From Flavobacterium crocinum (GTDB taxonomy: Bacteria > Bacteroidota > Bacteroidia > Flavobacteriales > Flavobacteriaceae): a stretch of 64,000 bases of DNA. A program made the position numbers and the translations under genes. Numbering within the stretch: the first letter of the stretch is position 1; each line of letters starts with the position of its first letter. The notes under the pieces were generated by a model. It had not been told where the DNA came from and did no database searches. It saw only the letters and a list, made by a program, of their open reading frames with translations. Location: positions 868,001 to 932,000 of the forward strand of contig NZ_CP029255.1 in assembly GCF_003122385.1 (NCBI RefSeq). The letters run 5' to 3'. Below, in pieces: positions 25,873 to 34,945 of the stretch.

Positions 25873-26910
25873 TTAAGGAGCAGGATCAGGAATAATTGCC
25901 TGAACTGCATCAATTTCAGCCAAGATTTCTTTAGAAAGAACCACATCAATCGTATCGATGTTTTCTTTTAATTGTTCCAAAGTCGTAGCGCCGATAATCG
26001 CACTTGTCAGGAAAGGCTGTTGCAATACAAATCCCATTGCCAATTCGGTTAATGTTAAACCGTGTTTTTTAGCAATTTCCTGATACAATTTGGTTGCTTG
26101 CGTACATTGATCGCTATTGTAACGTTTGTATTGCGGAAAAAGATTAATTCTCGCTTTCGGATGACTTTCTCCTGTAAGGAATTTTCCAGTCAGAACTCCA
26201 AAAGCCAAAGGCGAATATCCTAACAAACCAACATTTTCATATTTTGAAACTTCGGCCGAATTCACTTCAAATAAACGATTCAATAAAGAATACGGATTTT
26301 GTACGGTTTTAATTCTTGGCAGATTATTGTATTTGCTTTCTTCCAAAAGACGCATCATTCCCCAGGAATTTTCATTTGAAACTCCAATATGTTTGATTTT
26401 TCCTTCTTTGATTAATGCGTCAAAAGTTTCCAAGATTTCTCTAAAATTATCTTCCCAAACATCATCATGTCCGTGAAAAGCGCGTTGTCCGAAATTATTG
26501 GTTTTTCTTTCCGGCCAATGCATTTGATACAAATCGATATAATCTGTCTGCAGCCTTTTCAAACTGTTTTCAACCGCATATTTAATACTCGCAGGCGAAA
26601 AATCCAATTTCTCACGCATATAACCAAAACTCGGATTCGGACCAGCAATTTTAGAAGCCAAAATCACTTTATCGCGATTTCCTGATTTCTTAAACCAGGT
26701 TCCAATAATTTTTTCGGTACTCCCATAAGTCGCTTCACTAGCTGGAACTGAATACATTTCGGCTGTATCAAAGAAATTTACTCCTCTTTCTAAAGCATAA
26801 TCCATTTGGGCGTGACCTTCAGCCTCTGTGTTTTGTTGACCAAAAGTCATTGTTCCAAGATTGATTTTACTAACTTTTATATCGGTGTTGGGTAATGTTG
26901 TGTATTTCAT
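25873..26910 (-). CDS. tas: Tas-like NADP(H)-dependent aldo-keto reductase
   Basis: This 345-residue aldo-keto reductase is close to E. coli Tas in length and sequence. It has LGTMTFGQQNTEAEGHAQMD at residues 19-38, the active-site Asp/Tyr in FDTAEMYSVP near 47-56, a Lys in LASKIAGP, YIDLYQMHWPER and IKHIGVSNE. The C-terminal NADPH-binding part has IIGATTLEQLKENI. It reduces carbonyls with NADPH in the cytoplasm; the physiological substrate is unknown. It stands alone, flanked on both sides by repeat-rich gaps. Confidence 0.88.
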   Translation of the reverse strand: MKYTTLPNTDIKVSKINLGTMTFGQQNTEAEGHAQMDYALERGVNFFDTAEMYSVPASEATYGSTEKIIGTWFKKSGNRDKVILASKIAGPNPSFGYMREKLDFSPASIKYAVENSLKRLQTDYIDLYQMHWPERKTNNFGQRAFHGHDDVWEDNFREILETFDALIKEGKIKHIGVSNENSWGMMRLLEESKYNNLPRIKTVQNPYSLLNRLFEVNSAEVSKYENVGLLGYSPLAFGVLTGKFLTGESHPKARINLFPQYKRYNSDQCTQATKLYQEIAKKHGLTLTELAMGFVLQQPFLTSAIIGATTLEQLKENIDTIDVVLSKEILAEIDAVQAIIPDPAP

Positions 26911-26917
26911 TTTCTTT

Positions 26918-27167
26918 AAGGTTCTAAGGTACTGAGATGCTAAGATTCTAAGGTTTTTTCGTTCGAATTGTTAACTTCAAAGATACAACGGGATTTTTCA
27001 AATGAAAATGCGACAAAAGTTAAAAAATCTACAAGATTTCCTTTTAAGTTCTAAGTTGCTAAAGTACTAAGATTTACTTTTCTGAAACAAAAAAGGGTTC
27101 AAAGTGAAACTTTGAACCCTTTTTTAAAACCTTAGCATCTTAGCGCCTCAGGACCTTAGCACCTTAA
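26918..27167. repeat. Degenerate CTAAGATGCTAAGG-type repeat arms
   Basis: The gap between the OmpA and aldo-keto reductase genes holds CTAAG-rich units at 26918-26953 and partly complementary CTTAGC units at 27130-27167, with another fragment near 27048-27072. They are imperfect. The right arm abuts the OmpA stop codon. Confidence 0.55.
27089..27125 (-). terminator. Terminator after OmpA lipoprotein gene
   Basis: A perfect 17-bp stem (AAAAAAGGGTTCAAAGT and its complement) has a three-base loop and lies 39 bases beyond the stop. Confidence 0.88.
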
Positions 27168-28108
27168 TTAATACTATTAAGCATCTCCGCAATCTCATCT
27201 AATCTTGGAGTCAAGATAATCTCGATTCTACGGTTTTTAGCTTTTCCTTCCGGAGTTGCGTTGCTTGCCAAAGGAGAAAACTCGCTTCGTCCTGCTGCAG
27301 TTAATTTTTGTTTGTTGATTTTTGAGTTTTCGCTCAAAATCGCAACGATTGCAGTTGCTCTTTTAGTTGATAAATCCCAGTTGTTTGCAATTGGTCCAGA
27401 ACCTGCATATGGATCATCATCAGTATGCCCTTCGATAAGAACAGAAAGATCAGGATTATCACCTAAAACTTTACCAAGTTCTACAACCGCTTTCCTACCT
27501 TCAGTTCCAACAGCCCAGCTTCCTGAATTGAAAAGCAATTTGTTTTCCATAGAAACATATACTTTTCCGTTTTTCTGTTCAACAGTCAAACCTTTACCTT
27601 CAAAGCCATTTAAAGCTTTAGATAAAGTTTCTTTCAGTTTTCGCATCGATTCTTCTTTCGCTGCAATCATGTCTTCAAGTTCTTTCAAACGATTTGCTGT
27701 TTTGTCCAAACGAGCTTGTTCATCGGCTAATTTTTTAGATTTTGCTTCTAATTGTGCCAAAAGATCGCGGTTTTTTGCCATGTTACTTTCTAAAGCATCA
27801 TTGCTGTTTTTCTCTAACGCATTGTAAGAGTCCTGCAATACTTTATACTTTTTTTGTTCCGCAGCAAGATCAGCTTTTTGTTTAGCAAGATCGTCTTTTG
27901 TGCTTGCCAGATCTTTTGTTAATTTATCTTTATCCAACTCCAGCTGATTTTTTGCAGTTTTTAAATCTGCATTTTCATCAGAGATAGAACGATTTTCTTT
28001 TTTTAAATCTGAATATTTCGTTTCAAGATCGTTGTAAATCTTTTTAGATACACAAGAAGTAGCAGACAAAGCTAAAACTACTAATCCAATGGAGGCTTTT
28101 TTAATCAT
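27164..28108 (-). CDS. OmpA-family lipoprotein with coiled coil
   Basis: This 314-residue lipoprotein has lipobox SATSC (Cys at residue 19). A long heptad-rich coiled coil follows (about residues 25-165, e.g. LTKDLASTKDDLAKQKADL), then a C-terminal OmpA domain. That domain has VLIEGHTDDDPY and NWDLSTKRATAIV, with the Asp and Arg that contact diaminopimelate in peptidoglycan (TAAGRSEFSP, KAKNRRIEIIL). It probably tethers the outer membrane to peptidoglycan across the periplasm, with the coil as a spacer. It is a single gene with its own terminator. Confidence 0.92.
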   Translation of the reverse strand: MIKKASIGLVVLALSATSCVSKKIYNDLETKYSDLKKENRSISDENADLKTAKNQLELDKDKLTKDLASTKDDLAKQKADLAAEQKKYKVLQDSYNALEKNSNDALESNMAKNRDLLAQLEAKSKKLADEQARLDKTANRLKELEDMIAAKEESMRKLKETLSKALNGFEGKGLTVEQKNGKVYVSMENKLLFNSGSWAVGTEGRKAVVELGKVLGDNPDLSVLIEGHTDDDPYAGSGPIANNWDLSTKRATAIVAILSENSKINKQKLTAAGRSEFSPLASNATPEGKAKNRRIEIILTPRLDEIAEMLNSIN

Positions 28109-28239
28109 CTTTCTTTAATTGGTTTTTATTCCGGGGCGTTTAATAAATATGACTTCGTCTAAAAAACAAATTATGAAATTCCAAATTCCAATCTTTCTTT
28201 TTAAAACTTAAATTCTTTCAGCAAGAACAATACCAAACT

Positions 28240-29001
28240 TTAATCAATTTCGACTAAAACCGGACAATGATCTGAATGCATAGCGTCTGGTAGTATAACA
28301 GCTCTTTTTAAACGGTTTTCTAAAGCATTGCTTACCAAATTATAATCGATACGCCAGCCTTTATTGTTTCCTCTTGCTCCTGCACGGTAACTCCACCAAG
28401 AATAATTATGCGGTTCTTTATTGAAATGACGGAAACTATCAATAAAACCAGATTTCATGAAAGCATCCAGCCAGGCACGTTCTGCAGGCAAAAATCCAGA
28501 AACTGTTTTATTACGAACCGGATCATGAATATCAATTGCTTCGTGACAGATATTATAATCACCACAGATAATCAAATTTGGAATCGTCAATTTTAATTCA
28601 TTAACATACGTTTGAAAATCATCCATAAACATAAATTTATGATCTAATCTTTCGATGTTTGTTCCTGATGGAAGATATAAGCTCATTACCGAAACATCAT
28701 CAAAATCGGCACGAAGGTTTCGGCCTTCAAAATCCATGTGGTGAATACCTGTTCCGTAAACAATATTATTTGGTTTTGTTTTAGACAAAATGGCCACGCC
28801 GCTGTATCCTTTTTTAGTTGCAGGATAGTAATATTGAAAAGGATAACCTGCTGCTGTGATATCGTCAACCGGAATTTGATCCTGTGTTGCCTTTATTTCC
28901 TGAAGGCAGATTACATCAGGACTTGCTTGTTGCAGCCACTCGATAAAACCTTTGTTTATCGCGGCACGAATTCCGTTTACGTTATAAGAAATAATTTTCA
29001 T
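28240..29001 (-). CDS. xth: Exodeoxyribonuclease III
   Basis: This DNA-repair AP endonuclease/3'-exonuclease of the ExoIII family is 253 residues from the chosen ATG. I prefer this start, 14 codons inside the open frame, because MKIISYNVNGIRAAINKGF is the conserved N-terminus. Metal and catalytic residues are in CLQEIKAT (Glu34), GDYNICHEAIDIHDP (Asp/Asn near 150), and the final SDHCPVLVEID (Asp-His pair). WWSYRAGARGNNKGWRIDY is the DNA-binding loop. No operon partner. Confidence 0.96.
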   Translation of the reverse strand: MKIISYNVNGIRAAINKGFIEWLQQASPDVICLQEIKATQDQIPVDDITAAGYPFQYYYPATKKGYSGVAILSKTKPNNIVYGTGIHHMDFEGRNLRADFDDVSVMSLYLPSGTNIERLDHKFMFMDDFQTYVNELKLTIPNLIICGDYNICHEAIDIHDPVRNKTVSGFLPAERAWLDAFMKSGFIDSFRHFNKEPHNYSWWSYRAGARGNNKGWRIDYNLVSNALENRLKRAVILPDAMHSDHCPVLVEID

Positions 29002-29081
29002 CAGTGATTTTTTTAGGATTTCAAATGTAATAAAAAAGTGCAAAGTTTATCTTGGAAACAATGAAAAGTAGACTTTTTTGT

Positions 29082-29089
29082 TATCTTTG
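29082..29089 (+). promoter_or_regulatory. TATCTTTG (-7) element before olsF
   Basis: It fits TAnnTTTG and lies 30 bases upstream of the ATG. A TTG at the canonical distance is not obvious. Confidence 0.5.
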
Positions 29090-29119
29090 TTCGCTGTTCT
29101 AATAAATTAAAAGTACTAC

Positions 29120-30922
29120 ATGGGTTTAGTTACCGCGAAAGAAGTTGCAAAGGCAATAAATGTTGAAAAGTACGGAGTTCTCGGTACATTTTCTGGCTGG
29201 ATTCTTATGAAGGTTCTTAAGATCTCTACCCTTAATAAAATTTACGATCGTAATAAACATTTGGAAGACCTTGCGTTTTTGAACGGAATTTTGGATGAGA
29301 TGGAAATCAAATTCGAAATCCCGGAAGAAGACTTAAAACGTCTGCCAAAAGATGGTGCCTATATCACTATTTCTAATCATCCGCTTGGAGGAATTGATGG
29401 TATTTTGCTTTTGAAATTAATGCTTGAAAGAGAGCCAAATTTCAAAATCATTGCCAATTTCCTGTTACACAGAATTGTTCCGATGAAAAAATATATTATG
29501 CCGGTTAATCCTTTTGAAAACCATAAGGATGCAAAATCGAGCGTAATTGGTATTAAAGAAACACTGCGTCATTTAAGTGATGGAAAACCGTTAGGAATTT
29601 TCCCTGCCGGAGAAGTTTCAACTTATAAAGATGGAAAATTAGTAGTAGATAAACCTTGGGAAGAAGGCGCTTTGAAGTTAATCAGAAAAGCAAAAGTTCC
29701 TGTAGTGCCAATCTATTTTCATGCTAAAAACAGTAAATTATTTTACTGGCTTTCTAAAATTGATGACACTTTAAGAACGGCAAAATTGCCTTCTGAACTA
29801 TTAACGCAGAAAGACCGTGTAATTAAAGTTCGTATTGGAAAACCTATTTCTGTAAGTGAACAAAATGAAATTGAATCTTTTGAAGAATACTCAGAATTCT
29901 TAAGAAAGAAAACCTATATGCTGGCTAATCCGTTTGAAAAAGACACTAAACTGATTGATACAGCAAGTCTTAAAATTACAAAAGCACCTAAAAAAATCGT
30001 AACGCCTGCAAGCGAATCAAAATTAATTGATGAAGTTCAGGCCTTGAGAGATAGTGATGCGCGATTTTTGCAAAGCAAAAACTATGAAGTTTTCTTTGCA
30101 AGTGCTAAACAGATTCCGAACATTTTGCATGAAATTGGTCGTCTTCGCGAAATTACTTTCCGTGAAGTCGGCGAAGGAACCAACGAATCGATTGACTTAG
30201 ACGAATACGATCAATATTATCACCATATGTTTTTATGGGATGATGAAACCAAAAAAATCGCCGGAGCTTACCGCATGGGACTAGGTTCTGAGATTTATCC
30301 GAAATACGGAATTGAAGGTTTTTACCTGACCGATCTTTTCAGATTTGAGCCGGAACTTCACGACATGATGCACAAATCGATCGAAATGGGGCGTGCGTTT
30401 ATTGTGAAAGAATATCAGCAAAAACCAATGCCTTTATTCTTATTATGGAAAGGTATTATTCATACGACTTTGCGTCATCCTGAACATAAATATTTAGTTG
30501 GTGGTGTTAGTATCAGTAATCAGTTCTCTGATTTCTCTAAATCTTTGATGATTGAGTTTATGAAATCAAACTATTACGATCCGTATATTGCGCAATATAT
30601 TCATCCCAAGAAAGCATACAAAGTTAAACTGAAAGATGCTGATAAAGATTTTATCTTCGACGAAGCAGAATCTGACTTGAATAAATTCGACAAAATTATT
30701 GACGAATTAGAACCAGGAAACTTACGTCTGCCGGTTTTAATTAAGAAATACATCAAACAAAATGCACGTGTAGTTGCCTTTAACGTTGATCCGCTTTTCA
30801 ATAATGCTATCGACGGTTTAATGTATATCAGAATCGCAGATATTCCGGAAAGTACAATGAAACCGGTTATCGAAGAATTTCAGATTGAATTGGAAAAGAA
30901 ATTATCTGAGAAAGAAGATTAA
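29120..30922 (+). CDS. olsF: Bifunctional ornithine-lipid acyltransferase (OlsF type)
   Basis: The 600-residue protein joins two acyltransferases. The N-terminal half is PlsC/OlsA-like, with YITISNHPLGGIDG near residues 81-94 (an HX5D spacing instead of HX4D) and GIFPAGEVSTYKDG near 170-185. The C-terminal half (about 320-540) is an OlsB-like GNAT domain of the hemolysin/acyltransferase type (IGRLREITFREVGEGTN, then GAYRMGLG). Fused OlsF proteins, described in Serratia with a homologue from Flavobacterium johnsoniae, make ornithine lipids, phosphorus-free membrane lipids. The function is therefore likely; a pure hemolysin-family label would be the conservative alternative. Confidence 0.82.
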   Translation: MGLVTAKEVAKAINVEKYGVLGTFSGWILMKVLKISTLNKIYDRNKHLEDLAFLNGILDEMEIKFEIPEEDLKRLPKDGAYITISNHPLGGIDGILLLKLMLEREPNFKIIANFLLHRIVPMKKYIMPVNPFENHKDAKSSVIGIKETLRHLSDGKPLGIFPAGEVSTYKDGKLVVDKPWEEGALKLIRKAKVPVVPIYFHAKNSKLFYWLSKIDDTLRTAKLPSELLTQKDRVIKVRIGKPISVSEQNEIESFEEYSEFLRKKTYMLANPFEKDTKLIDTASLKITKAPKKIVTPASESKLIDEVQALRDSDARFLQSKNYEVFFASAKQIPNILHEIGRLREITFREVGEGTNESIDLDEYDQYYHHMFLWDDETKKIAGAYRMGLGSEIYPKYGIEGFYLTDLFRFEPELHDMMHKSIEMGRAFIVKEYQQKPMPLFLLWKGIIHTTLRHPEHKYLVGGVSISNQFSDFSKSLMIEFMKSNYYDPYIAQYIHPKKAYKVKLKDADKDFIFDEAESDLNKFDKIIDELEPGNLRLPVLIKKYIKQNARVVAFNVDPLFNNAIDGLMYIRIADIPESTMKPVIEEFQIELEKKLSEKED

Positions 30923-30935
30923 AACAATCTATCAT

Positions 30936-30983
30936 AAAAAAAGAAGACTCATAAACCTAAACATTTATGAGTCTTCTTTTTTT
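30936..30983. terminator. Bidirectional terminator between olsF and SUFU-like gene
   Basis: AGAAGACTCATAAA and its complement form a stem with A/T runs on both sides and an eight-base loop, placed between convergent genes. Confidence 0.88.
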
Positions 30984-30992
30984 ATACTATTC

Positions 30993-32090
30993 TTAAACAA
31001 CCTCTTGTCGTTCAAAACTAAATATTTCTTCCCCAATAGTATCCAGTTTATCCAGTATAAATTTAGAACCGGATTCTTTCATTACCGTCCATTCATTATC
31101 TGAAACTGGTACAATCCATAAAAAATTAGTCTTTGAATCTCCAAAAGCAGGCACATTCATTTGAGGCAGAAGTTTTAATTTATTAGTCAGTACCGCATAC
31201 TTAAATTTATTGCTGACAATGTTTTGGAATTCTACTGTATGCCCTTCCGCTAAAAAAGTGATATAATCCCAAGGTATTGTTGTAATGCCGCTTATCAAAC
31301 TTGCCACATTATTTATTTCATCATTGGTTAATCCTGATTTTAGGATAAGTCCAATTTCAATTCTGTTTACTTTGCCCGGATCTTCATAATACATCTCAAC
31401 TTTTGGTTGTGGTCGTAATGATACTGCTACGGTTGCAAAAACAATTTTTTCTTGTCCTTCATATACGTAAAGACCTTTTGGAGGCCACTCTGAATTATCG
31501 ATTGCATAATACTTTTCACTTTCTCCAAATATATCATCGTAATAATGTAGAATTTTAGGCTGCAACGACTGAAAAGGATTTACTTCTTCGTTCCATTCCT
31601 TAATAAAAGAAACTGCGTTATTTACCCGTTTTCTCATCTCGTTATCTTCGGTAAGCTCCCAGGCAAAATTGCCCTGACCATTACAATCCCGTGCATATCC
31701 AAAGAATCCTTCTTCTCCTCCCCAACTTGGAATTACGCATAAAATATCTCCATTTTCCAATAATGCAGCTCCATCTCCTTCTTCCAGCCAGACAATTTCT
31801 AAGTTCTTTTCATTAAGACTTTCTTGACCATCAGGAAATTTGCAAAATTCATTGGGCAACATTGGCGGCACCCCTTTTTCCATCAATTTCACCTCTATTT
31901 CTTCAGGTGCTTTACTTAAATTTCTAATCCAACAGCTTTTAACACCAAAATCTTCATTATCGCCAAACAAATAAAAATAGGCCGTTCTGTTATCTTGTTC
32001 TACAATTGCAGTGATTGGACAACTAGGACTTCTCAATTCGAGAATAACTTTGGGTTTTTCAATCTTATTATTTCTGCTAAATAATCCCAT
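30993..32090 (-). CDS. Suppressor-of-fused (SUFU)-like domain protein
   Basis: This is a 365-residue cytoplasmic protein without signal or membrane segments. I recall the same architecture in bacterial proteins labelled suppressor of fused: LELRSPSCPITAIVEQDNRT at the N-terminus, KSCWIRNL, PPMLPNEFCKFPDG, ARDCNGQGNFAWEL, SEWPPKGLYVYEG. A C-terminal SUFU-like segment has IPWDYITFLAEGHTVEF. Bacterial SUFU domains have been proposed as immunity or regulatory proteins in toxin systems; no toxin gene is adjacent, so that role is not supported here. It is a single gene sharing a terminator with olsF. Confidence 0.6.
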   Translation of the reverse strand: MGLFSRNNKIEKPKVILELRSPSCPITAIVEQDNRTAYFYLFGDNEDFGVKSCWIRNLSKAPEEIEVKLMEKGVPPMLPNEFCKFPDGQESLNEKNLEIVWLEEGDGAALLENGDILCVIPSWGGEEGFFGYARDCNGQGNFAWELTEDNEMRKRVNNAVSFIKEWNEEVNPFQSLQPKILHYYDDIFGESEKYYAIDNSEWPPKGLYVYEGQEKIVFATVAVSLRPQPKVEMYYEDPGKVNRIEIGLILKSGLTNDEINNVASLISGITTIPWDYITFLAEGHTVEFQNIVSNKFKYAVLTNKLKLLPQMNVPAFGDSKTNFLWIVPVSDNEWTVMKESGSKFILDKLDTIGEEIFSFERQEVV

Positions 32091-32202
32091 ATTTCTTTAC
32101 TATTATTTTAGATTTAAATTCAGATTGAAGTAACGACTTTTATTTTAAAAAACATATCCCAGAACAAAACTCTTCCTTTACCATTATTAATTACTTTAAA
32201 TC

Positions 32203-32238
32203 AAAAATCCCATCTGCCGTGGCGAATGGGACTTTTTA
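32203..32238 (-). terminator. Imperfect terminator after first DUF805 gene
   Basis: AAAAATCCCAT / ATGGGACTTTTT arms (one inserted C) enclose an inner GCC/GGC pair, just past the DUF805 stop. Confidence 0.65.
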
Positions 32239-32259
32239 ATCAACAATTTTTATTTAAAA

Positions 32260-32631
32260 CTAGTTAAGATCTTTTCCTATCTCCTTTAAGTCTTCGAGTT
32301 CGCTTTTAGGATTTGCACCATATTTATTTGCACCTTTTTCCCCTTCCATAGCGGCCAAATATACATCATACAATGGAATTAGAATAAACCAGCCGCTTTT
32401 ACCAACATCATGCATTCTTCGAACTCCAACTGCAATAGAAGGAATTAAAACTGCCAAAGTAAATAGGTTGGCAAGCATTGCAAGACTAGACGAGATTATG
32501 CCAAGTACTACACTCAGAACCACACTAATTATAACATTCACTAGAACAACTGTCCAAAATTCCTTTCTTCTTGCTCTGCCTTTAAAATTTGCATAGTTCT
32601 CAAAAACTACTTTTTTATAAATTTCTAACAT
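32260..32631 (-). CDS. DUF805 membrane protein (copy A)
   Basis: The 123-residue protein starts with the family signature YKKVVFENYANFKGRARRKEFW. Two or three hydrophobic segments follow (residues 25-65), then VGVRRMHDVGKSGWFILIPLYD, the conserved RRxHDxGxSGW motif of DUF805. It is an inner-membrane protein of unknown function. It is clearly paralogous to the 136-residue copy 0.5 kb upstream, and the C-termini (EKGANKYGANPK / EHGANKYGPDPK) remain alike. It is separated from the TM2 gene by a terminator, so it probably has its own promoter. Confidence 0.9.
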   Translation of the reverse strand: MLEIYKKVVFENYANFKGRARRKEFWTVVLVNVIISVVLSVVLGIISSSLAMLANLFTLAVLIPSIAVGVRRMHDVGKSGWFILIPLYDVYLAAMEGEKGANKYGANPKSELEDLKEIGKDLN

Positions 32632-32775
32632 AATAAATCTTTATAAATTACCCTACTCTTAAGGATTTTCAGTTACTCCATTACTTTATTTATGAAGCGT
32701 AAGATTAATCACTATAGAAATCATTAACAGGAACTAAAAGTTATTGTTATATCAGATGAAGACATTTTTGCACAT

Positions 32776-32809
32776 AAAAAAAACCATTCATTTCTGAATG
32801 GGTTCTTTT
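32776..32809 (-). terminator. Terminator after TM2 gene
   Basis: A hairpin AACCATTCA / TGAATGGGTT with one bulged G, followed on the minus strand by a T run. Confidence 0.75.
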
Positions 32810-32830
32810 AAAATATGATAGCTTATTAGA

Positions 32831-33109
32831 TTAAAACCAGCCTTTTTTTCCAACCTGATAAGTTTGGTAAAATTCTTCATCTGATTTTGTCAAATAAATG
32901 ATTCCTTCAATAAATCCAATTATACCGCCAATTCCACAAGTAACTACACCAATTACTAATTGTATAATTCCTTCCTGAGTATAACCTAAAACAAATTTAT
33001 GAATACCTAAATATCCAAAAAGTATTCCCATAATTCCGGCTAATACTTTCTTATTTTCTTGTCTTGGTTGTGAAGGCGTATTCCAGCTTTCTGGTTTTGT
33101 TGTTTCCAT
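32831..33109 (-). CDS. TM2-domain membrane protein
   Basis: This 92-residue protein has two transmembrane helices joined by a short loop (GIMGILFGYLGIHKFVLGY and VIGVVTCGIGGIIGFIEGI). They carry the TM2-domain features G-x-HKFxLG and a DRF-like position replaced by GYT. The N-terminal 25 residues are polar and proline-rich. TM2 proteins are common and mostly uncharacterised. It starts 26 bases after the upstream DUF805 copy and is probably in its transcript. Confidence 0.88.
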   Translation of the reverse strand: METTKPESWNTPSQPRQENKKVLAGIMGILFGYLGIHKFVLGYTQEGIIQLVIGVVTCGIGGIIGFIEGIIYLTKSDEEFYQTYQVGKKGWF

Positions 33110-33135
33110 GCTTTTAAAATTTAATATTTTAATAA

Positions 33136-33546
33136 TTAGTCTAATTCAACTTTTCCAATTTCATTAATATCTTCAAAATCATTTTTAGGATCCGGACCAT
33201 ATTTGTTTGCCCCATGTTCTCCTTCTGTACATAAAACAATTAATAACCAGATAACTCCTGCCAATGGTATAAGTACTACAAGAAAAAACCATCCACTTTT
33301 TCCAACGTCATGTAATCGTCTTACCATAACGGCTAATCCAGGCAGTAAAACCAATAAACTATAGATTCCTCTTAATACACCAGCGTCACCATCTAAGAAA
33401 GAAAAACCTAATACAGAATCAACAATCCCCAGAATAATGGAGATAATAATTGTCGCTAAAGTGTAATACCAATATTCGCTTCTTCTGGCTCTTCCGCTAA
33501 AGGTTGCATAATTCTCAAAAACTACTTTTTTGTACCATTCAATCAT
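33136..33546 (-). CDS. DUF805 membrane protein (copy B)
   Basis: This 136-residue DUF805 protein has YKKVVFENYATFSGRARRSEYW at the N-terminus, three hydrophobic segments (about 24-45, 60-85, 90-112) and VRRLHDVGKSGWFFLVVL. It is first in a likely two-gene unit with the TM2 protein. Copy A downstream differs by a shorter middle region. The duplication around a TM2 gene is visible directly; any functional link is inference. Confidence 0.9.
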   Translation of the reverse strand: MIEWYKKVVFENYATFSGRARRSEYWYYTLATIIISIILGIVDSVLGFSFLDGDAGVLRGIYSLLVLLPGLAVMVRRLHDVGKSGWFFLVVLIPLAGVIWLLIVLCTEGEHGANKYGPDPKNDFEDINEIGKVELD

Positions 33547-33743
33547 AATAATTAAAATTTTATTTGTTAGTTAAGACCGAATCTATTTTAAGATTTGGGG
33601 TTGTTTTGAGATTTTAAGAAACTCTATTTAGACTAATTCTTTAAAACTCAGAAACAATATTATTAAAAATTAACAAATAAAACTAATCTCACCAAATAAA
33701 ATTTACAAGAAAAAACTCGTTATTAAATTCTAAAGGCTGTAGG

Positions 33744-34694
33744 CTATTTTTTGTTGTAAACTGCCTTGATTTTATCGACAATAACCTGAGCCAGACGCTC
33801 ATGGCTTTCAAAAGTCCATCCTGCAATATGGGGCGTGAGCAAAACATTCTTAGCTTCTAAAAGATATTGAAATGCTTCAGGAGTATTCTTATCCTGAAAA
33901 AGAGTTTCGAATGAAAGTTTTTCATATTCCAAAACATCAAGACCTGCACCCAATACTTTTTTAGACTTCATTGCTTCAACCAAATCTGCTGTAACTATGT
34001 TTTTCCCTCTGGAAGTATTGATAATCCAAAATGGCTTTTTAAAAGCAGTTATAAAGCTCGTATTAACCATTTTATCCGTTTCTGGTGTCCAGGGAAGATG
34101 AAGACTTAAAACATCTGTTTTCTCCCGTAATTCAGCCAGTGAAACCTGTCTCGCATTTTCATCACCAACATTATCCAAAATATCATAACAAAGGACTTCT
34201 GTATCAAAACCTCTAAGTTTTTTGGCAAATGCTTTTCCCATATTTCCATAACCAATAATACCGACAGTTTTAAGATCTAATTCATGACCACGATTACTTT
34301 CTCGATTCCATTGTCCGTTTTTTACTTCTGCATCAGCCTGATTGAGATTATTAAACAAAGACAAAATCATTCCCAAAGAATGTTCTGCAACAGCATTTCG
34401 GTTTCCTTCCGGAGCCGCAATAAGATGAATTCCTTTTGCAGAAGCATAATCACAATCTATACTTTCCAATCCTGCACCTACTCTTGCTATAAATTGCAAG
34501 TTTGTTGCGCTATCTAAAAAAGTTTTGTCAATCTTGAATCGGCTTCGAATTACGATTCCGTTGTAGTCTTGAATTTTTGCTTCTATTTCTTCTTTTGAAG
34601 ATTTAAAATCGGCGTGATTTTCAAAACCTGCTTCTTCCAATTGATTCCAAAGAACAGGATTATTGCTGTCGATATGAAGAATTTTTATGCTCAT
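33744..34694 (-). CDS. D-2-hydroxyacid dehydrogenase (SerA/PGDH-like)
   Basis: This 316-residue NAD-dependent dehydrogenase has the Rossmann motif VGIIGYGNMGKAFAKKL near residues 142-158. The catalytic triad of the family is Arg in NTSRGKN, Glu in LDVLEYEKLS, and His in TPHIAGWTFES. The N-terminal part shows VIRSRFKIDKTFLD and RVGAGLESID. It lacks the ACT regulatory domain of long SerA. A phosphoglycerate dehydrogenase role is possible, but serC or other serine genes are not next to it, so the substrate remains open. Confidence 0.88.
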   Translation of the reverse strand: MSIKILHIDSNNPVLWNQLEEAGFENHADFKSSKEEIEAKIQDYNGIVIRSRFKIDKTFLDSATNLQFIARVGAGLESIDCDYASAKGIHLIAAPEGNRNAVAEHSLGMILSLFNNLNQADAEVKNGQWNRESNRGHELDLKTVGIIGYGNMGKAFAKKLRGFDTEVLCYDILDNVGDENARQVSLAELREKTDVLSLHLPWTPETDKMVNTSFITAFKKPFWIINTSRGKNIVTADLVEAMKSKKVLGAGLDVLEYEKLSFETLFQDKNTPEAFQYLLEAKNVLLTPHIAGWTFESHERLAQVIVDKIKAVYNKK

Positions 34695-34864
34695 TTTATT
34701 GAATTTAATTAAAACAAAAATACGGTTAATTTAATCTCGTGAAGTGGCAAAGTCACAAAGTTTTTTAGACCCCTCTTGAGATTTAAGAACATTGTCTTTC
34801 TGAAAATTAAGTTCTGTAATTAAAATAAAACTTTGAGCGCTTACGCCTTTATGGCAAATCCCTT

Positions 34865-34893
34865 TTGTATTGTTCCTATTTTTTTTAACTTTG
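34865..34893 (+). promoter_or_regulatory. nhaA promoter (TTG-N18-TAACTTTG)
   Basis: TTG and TAACTTTG stand 18 bases apart, a full Flavobacteriia promoter, with the start codon 52 bases beyond the -7 box. Confidence 0.75.
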
Positions 34894-34945
34894 AAAGTAT
34901 TGGGATTACTAAAATCCAATCTCTAAATCTTCAGAATCCTTCCAA

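Noticed and set aside
30993..32090. Polymorphic-toxin immunity locus based on the SUFU-like gene
   Set aside because: No toxin, Rhs/VgrG or secretion gene is near; immunity is only one role of bacterial SUFU domains.
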